Positions 60,453-64,000 of a DNA stretch of 64,000 bases are shown here, one piece after another (the first letter of the stretch is position 1; every line of letters begins with the position of its first letter). The position numbers were made by a program, and so were the translations under genes. This DNA is from Vulcanimicrobiota bacterium. GTDB lineage: Bacteria; Vulcanimicrobiota; Xenobia; Xenobiales; JADMJV01. The stretch is from assembly GCA_019637395.1 (NCBI GenBank), contig JAHBVR010000012.1, positions 62,001-126,000 of the forward strand, in the 5' to 3' direction. Under the pieces are notes generated by a model. It had not been told where the DNA came from, did not search any database, and saw only the letters and a program-made list of their open reading frames with translations.

Positions 60453-62420
60453 CTAGGACCCCCCTGTCACCACCAACTTATCCAGGTAAAATCCGTCCTG
60501 ACACACGTCTTCGTCGGTTTTCATGCGGAAGCGCAGGCGCAGGTCATCCCCGCAATAGGGTGTCAGGTCGTAGCTGCGCTCTTCCCAACCGATGAGGCCT
60601 TCGTAGACGGCCAGTTTGTCCCACTTTTCCCCGTCGCGTGAAACTTCCAGGGTGACCGAGTCAAAAGTGCGCTCCAAATCGTAGCGACATTCGAAGTCCA
60701 CTTTGGCCGTCTGATAATCTTTAAGGGAAAAGGTCTTCGAAGTAATGGAACCTTTGGCGCCCAGTGCGTAGGAGCCGTTAGGGCTATCGGTCCAAACCCG
60801 GCCACGCCCCGGCACCTGTTGCAGACCCCAGCCGCCCACCGCCGTCCACTGCTCCACACCGGCCTCGGCATCGCCGGCGAAGGCCACCTGGGCCGCCGGC
60901 ACGGCCACCTCCAACTGGCTGACGGGCCCGCGCTGGCCCACGTTGTCGACGGCGCGGGCGGCCACATAAAGGGTGTGGTCCTGGCCGCGCGGTTGAATCT
61001 TCAGGGTGATTTGTTCGTCGGCACCGGCCGATCCGGGGGCCGGGCCGGGCACCGGCCGCGCCCTGGCAAAATCCTCTTCGCTTTCGATGGGTTGGTAGGC
61101 GAAGCGCAGTTCATAGGCGCTGGCCTGGCCCTGGTCACCGTCGTCGCCGGTAGCTTTCCAACGCAAGGGGATCGCAAACGGAGTAATGCCTTCAGCGTGC
61201 AGGTCCTGTAGAAAACCAGGCGCCAGCGTATCGTGCTCGACCGCCTTGGCGGCGTTGAGATGGCCTCCGGAAAAGACTTTTCCCTGTAATTCGGGAGTGC
61301 GGTCGACGGCGAAGAGCAATCGGTCCTTGAGCTGGTCGTTGCTGATGCCGGGATGCTCCGTGGCGATCAAAGCGGCCACGCCGGTTACATGGGGGGTGGC
61401 CATGGAAGTCCCGCTCTTATATCCATATTGATTGCCCGGGAGGGTCGAATAGATTTTGTCGCCGGGGGCGGCCACGTGCACGCTGTCGATTCCGTAGTTG
61501 GAAAAAGAGGCCAACCGGCCTTCGGCGTCGGTGGCGGCCACGGCCAGCAGGTTGGGCAGGCTGTAGCCGGCCGGATAAACGGCGCGCACGTCGTTATTGA
61601 AGCTGTCGTTGCCGGCCGCGCAGATATGCAAGGCCGGCGAGGCGGCCAGCGTGTCGCACAAAGCCTGGCTGTAATTGATGCCGCCCCACGAGTTGGAGGT
61701 AAGGCGCGCGCCCATCTTGGTGGCGTAAAGAATGCCCTCGATAGCGTCAGCCGTGTCGCCGTACCCCTGGGCCAGGAACTTTACCGGCATGAGATTGGCT
61801 TCCCAGTCGACTCCGACCACACCCTGGCCGTTGTTGCCCACGGCGCCGATGGTGCCATGCACGTGAGTGCCGTGACTGCCATCGTCCATGGGATCGCCGC
61901 TTTTAGCGGCGGCATTGAATCCGTGCACATCGTCGATGACGCCGTTACCATCGTCATCCAGGCCGTTGCCGGGGATCTCGCCGGAATTGACATAGATGTT
62001 GGGCGCCAGGTCGGGGTGCAGGTAGTCGGCGCCCGAATCCATGATGGCGACCAGAGGGCCCTTTTGCTTGCTGCCGTGGGTCACCTCCCAGGCTGGGGGA
62101 GCGTTGAGTTTGCGCAGTCCGTAAAGCTGCTCATCGAAGTCGTCGGGTTGGGCGAATTCATAAACCAGGTAGTTCGGCTCGGCGTAAGCGACCCGGGGGT
62201 CTTTCTTGAGTTCGGCCAGGGCCTGATCGGTTTGTTCTACTTTCAAGCGCAGGATGGCCCCGTCCGAGCGGGGTCCCGGCAGATCATAACGGCGCAACAA
62301 CCTGGCGCCGTGGTCATGGCACAACTCACCCAGGCGTACGCGGTCAGACTGAACGCGCACCAATACTTCGCCCTCGCGCCGCTGGGGAGCCGGCACCGGG
62401 GAAGAAGACATGATCTTCAT
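60453..62420 (-). CDS. Subtilisin-like serine protease (S8) with C-terminal beta-sandwich domains
   Basis: 655 residues. N-terminal pro-domain-like segment (residues of about 15-90). The catalytic triad is D128 (AIMDSGADYLHPDL), H183 (DDGSHGTHVHGTIG) and S339 (YKSGTSMATPHVTG), with N271 in AAGNDSFNN. A calcium-loop-like insert (NGLDDDGNGVIDDVHGF) lies between. The C-terminal part has an FnIII-like domain (about 425-525) and a jelly-roll/MAM-like domain (SYDLTPYCGDDLRLRFRMKT). No classical signal peptide is seen at the chosen ATG; the true start may be further upstream. It heads an operon with the glucosidase. Confidence 0.93.
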   Translation of the reverse strand: MKIMSSSPVPAPQRREGEVLVRVQSDRVRLGELCHDHGARLLRRYDLPGPRSDGAILRLKVEQTDQALAELKKDPRVAYAEPNYLVYEFAQPDDFDEQLYGLRKLNAPPAWEVTHGSKQKGPLVAIMDSGADYLHPDLAPNIYVNSGEIPGNGLDDDGNGVIDDVHGFNAAAKSGDPMDDGSHGTHVHGTIGAVGNNGQGVVGVDWEANLMPVKFLAQGYGDTADAIEGILYATKMGARLTSNSWGGINYSQALCDTLAASPALHICAAGNDSFNNDVRAVYPAGYSLPNLLAVAATDAEGRLASFSNYGIDSVHVAAPGDKIYSTLPGNQYGYKSGTSMATPHVTGVAALIATEHPGISNDQLKDRLLFAVDRTPELQGKVFSGGHLNAAKAVEHDTLAPGFLQDLHAEGITPFAIPLRWKATGDDGDQGQASAYELRFAYQPIESEEDFARARPVPGPAPGSAGADEQITLKIQPRGQDHTLYVAARAVDNVGQRGPVSQLEVAVPAAQVAFAGDAEAGVEQWTAVGGWGLQQVPGRGRVWTDSPNGSYALGAKGSITSKTFSLKDYQTAKVDFECRYDLERTFDSVTLEVSRDGEKWDKLAVYEGLIGWEERSYDLTPYCGDDLRLRFRMKTDEDVCQDGFYLDKLVVTGGS

Positions 62421-62541
62421 CCGGCTATTTTACAAAGCGACCCTTACAGGAAGTTCAAAAGGGGACTGCGCTCCTCCTCGTCAAATATTTACAACTCGAC
62501 ACTTAAGCATACTCAGGCTGGTCTGCTACGCTGCAACCGTC

Positions 62542-63225
62542 ATGATCAATGTCAGCTCTTGTTTCTGGTTCAAACCGCCAGCGCCGCGCGGACAGCGCCC
62601 CGAAATTCCCTCCCAGGATCTTCCCGTCGAGGAACGATTCGCTTACTACCAGGGCCTGATCGAGTCCAACCAGGGCGTCTTTGAGCCCGGCACGCCGGCC
62701 TTGCTGGGTTTGCGCGGATTGGCTCCGGACAACCAGCGCCACGATTCGGCCCAGAATACGGGACCATATAATGATACCCTGGTGCTGCTCCACCGCCAGC
62801 CCGACGGCACACCGCTACTCAAGGAATACCGGGGTTCCACCCATGCGGGTCAAAAAAGCTCCAGCCTTTCGCCCGGGGGCGTGGCCCAACTGCGTCCCGG
62901 CAACTATAAGACCATCGACCACGGGGATCACAATAATATGCCCTCCTGGCATTTTGTGACACTGGCGGGCGAGGACAATGTGCCGGCCTGGCGCGACGTC
63001 AATAAAGACGGCTATATTTCCAGCCAAGAGAAGGCCAAGGCCGAGCGCGAGGGCTGCACCGCCACCGCCATCCTGCTCCACAACGGCGTCAATGAAGACC
63101 ACGGCCGCTCTATCGGCTGCCAGACGCTACCGCCTCGCTCCATGCAAGACTTCATCGATACTCTAGGAGAACACACTCCCTTCAAATACACGCTGGTCGA
63201 CGCCAACCAACCTACTCCTCAATGA
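62542..63225 (+). CDS. YkuD/L,D-transpeptidase-like protein with EF-hand loop
   Basis: 227 residues from ATG 62542. ILLHNGVNEDHGRSIGCQTLP contains the HNG and SxGC pattern of the L,D-transpeptidase (YkuD) fold, with H180 and C193. LHRQPDGTPLLKEYRGST and DHNNMPSWHFVTLAG are strands before it. A canonical EF-hand calcium loop, DVNKDGYISSQE (152-163), sits between. It lacks a signal peptide. It might crosslink or cut peptidoglycan if exported. It overlaps the GNAT gene by 4 bp (ATGA). The family match rests on these motifs only. Confidence 0.65.
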   Translation: MINVSSCFWFKPPAPRGQRPEIPSQDLPVEERFAYYQGLIESNQGVFEPGTPALLGLRGLAPDNQRHDSAQNTGPYNDTLVLLHRQPDGTPLLKEYRGSTHAGQKSSSLSPGGVAQLRPGNYKTIDHGDHNNMPSWHFVTLAGEDNVPAWRDVNKDGYISSQEKAKAEREGCTATAILLHNGVNEDHGRSIGCQTLPPRSMQDFIDTLGEHTPFKYTLVDANQPTPQ

Positions 63226-63791
63226 AGCAGTTGTGGATCCGCACCGATCGATTGGTGTTGCGCCCTTGGGAGGAAAGCGACGCCAACCGGCTGGTGCTCA
63301 TGACCCAGGATCAGCAGTTTCGGTCTCGTTGGGGCGTTTTTCGTGAACCCATGGACGCCGTCCGCGCCCTGGAATGGGTGCGCACCGTCCGCAAATCGGT
63401 GGAATCCGAACAACTGGGCTCCTGGGCGGTGGTGGAGAACGGCCAGGTGGTCGGCTGCGCCTCCCTCCTGCCACGCTGGCCCGATTTGGAAGATGAGCCG
63501 ATGATGGCCGTGGAATATCGCCTGCTGCATTCGGCCCAGGGCCGCGGCCTGGCTACCGAGGCGATTTTGGGACTGATCCATTTTGGCCAGGCTCAGCACG
63601 GTATCGAGGAATTCCACGCCTTTATCACACCCGAGAATACTCAGGCCAAGAACGTGGCCTTTAAAGTCGGTATGAAATACTGGCGAATGGGCCGGATCGA
63701 AGGCGTGGTGGTGGAAATTTATCGGACCCACGCCCATCCCGGCCAACCGGCCACGCGGCGCAATCAGGAACGACGCGAGGAAGTCGCTTAG
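63222..63791 (+). CDS. GNAT N-acetyltransferase (RimJ/RimL type)
   Basis: 189 residues. IRTDRLVLRPWEESDANRLV is the family's N-terminus. SWAVVENGQVVGCASLLPRW and VEYRLLHSAQGRGLATEAIL contain the acetyl-CoA pyrophosphate-binding loop (QGRGLA). FHAFITPENTQAKNVAFKVG gives the later strand and helix. Substrate may be a protein N-terminus or small amine. Translationally coupled to the YkuD-like gene. Confidence 0.9.
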   Translation: MKQLWIRTDRLVLRPWEESDANRLVLMTQDQQFRSRWGVFREPMDAVRALEWVRTVRKSVESEQLGSWAVVENGQVVGCASLLPRWPDLEDEPMMAVEYRLLHSAQGRGLATEAILGLIHFGQAQHGIEEFHAFITPENTQAKNVAFKVGMKYWRMGRIEGVVVEIYRTHAHPGQPATRRNQERREEVA

Positions 63792-63887
63792 CCCGATATC
63801 TGAGAAAAAGCTGGCGGGCTTCCAACCGGGCGGAGAAACTCCAACGCCTTCAGAGCATGACGAATGATTGGCCTGAGGTCGTGACTG

Positions 63888-64000
63888 TTATAGGGAATGT
63901 CCCTCCTTCTGTAAGGCCAGAAACGCCTCTCGTCGGTTGGGCGACAGAGCCCCCAGCAGAATGTCGCGGGTCGCAAAATCTCCGCTGGGAACAGCCAGGT
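63888..64000 (-). CDS. Partial protein, C-terminal 36 residues
   Basis: An open minus-strand frame enters from beyond the window and ends at TAA 63890-63888. The visible end reads LAVPSGDFATRDILLGALS then PNRREAFLALQKEGHSL. It looks coding (regular codon use, balanced composition). Family not identifiable from this fragment. 63792-63887 shows nothing that I can assign. Confidence 0.5.
   Translation of the reverse strand, partial: LAVPSGDFATRDILLGALSPNRREAFLALQKEGHSL

Overview
The window is 64 kb of gene-dense bacterial DNA, GC-rich throughout. It contains about 65 protein genes and no rRNA, recognisable tRNA, insertion sequence, prophage or CRISPR array. Shine-Dalgarno sites are mostly AGGAGG-like, and TTG and GTG starts are frequent. 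The mix of FHA proteins, Ser/Thr kinase, degenerate sensor/HPt proteins, TerB-SNF2 proteins, a type II/IV pilus-like operon and many lineage-specific proteins suggests a free-living bacterium with a large genome from a poorly characterised phylum. Vulcanimicrobiota/Eremiobacterota-like or Myxococcota-like lineages are guesses; no marker here settles it.

Layout. 1-7.96 kb (minus): a signalling/transport operon made of a CoA-disulfide-reductase-like flavoprotein, a multi-FHA protein, a membrane Ser/Thr kinase, and a transporter-like protein fused to HEAT repeats and a cyclic-nucleotide-binding domain. 8-11.6 kb: a DUF969/DUF979 (5-oxoproline-type) transporter pair and an FAD monooxygenase. 11.7-15 kb (minus): an MNIO (DUF692) enzyme, its DUF2063 partner and a secreted 5'-nucleotidase, tightly coupled. 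15-25 kb: zinc-ribbon proteins, a GDSL hydrolase, a zincin-like protein, an aldo/keto reductase, membrane proteins, a pilin-like lipoprotein and a TPR protein. 25.2-35.6 kb: two large SNF2 ATPases flanking a secreted protein and a cysteine-peptidase-like protein. 35.6-42.9 kb: an HPt/receiver pair divergent from a six-gene pseudopilus operon (GspF, two pseudopilins, PilX-like, PilM, GspE/PilB). 42.9-46 kb: a small DUF1328 gene, a broken GyrI-like gene, a secreted bulb-type lectin, a thioesterase and secreted proteins. 46-49.5 kb: an OmpR/histidine-kinase pair, then a membrane LbH acyltransferase and a PAP2_C (sphingomyelin-synthase-like) enzyme. 49.5-64 kb: YdcF-like protein, BON lipoprotein, YbdK-type ligase, DNA/RNA endonuclease, GAF-SARP regulator, HD-domain protein, GH31 glucosidase, subtilase, YkuD-like protein, GNAT, and the end of a gene that leaves the window.

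The most unusual non-coding signal is an interspersed element of about 150-160 bp present twice (21851-22002 and 51976-52137, opposite strands). Each copy starts exactly at the TAG stop of a gene, has imperfect inverted ends containing CTTAATAA, and carries a hairpin whose sequence differs but whose pairing is kept, which fits an RNA element or a MITE-like repeat. The best candidates for undescribed biology are this repeat, the precursor-less MNIO/nucleotidase operon, the FHA-kinase-transporter operon, the TerB-SNF2 proteins, and a scattered set of hydrolase-domain proteins without standard signal peptides.
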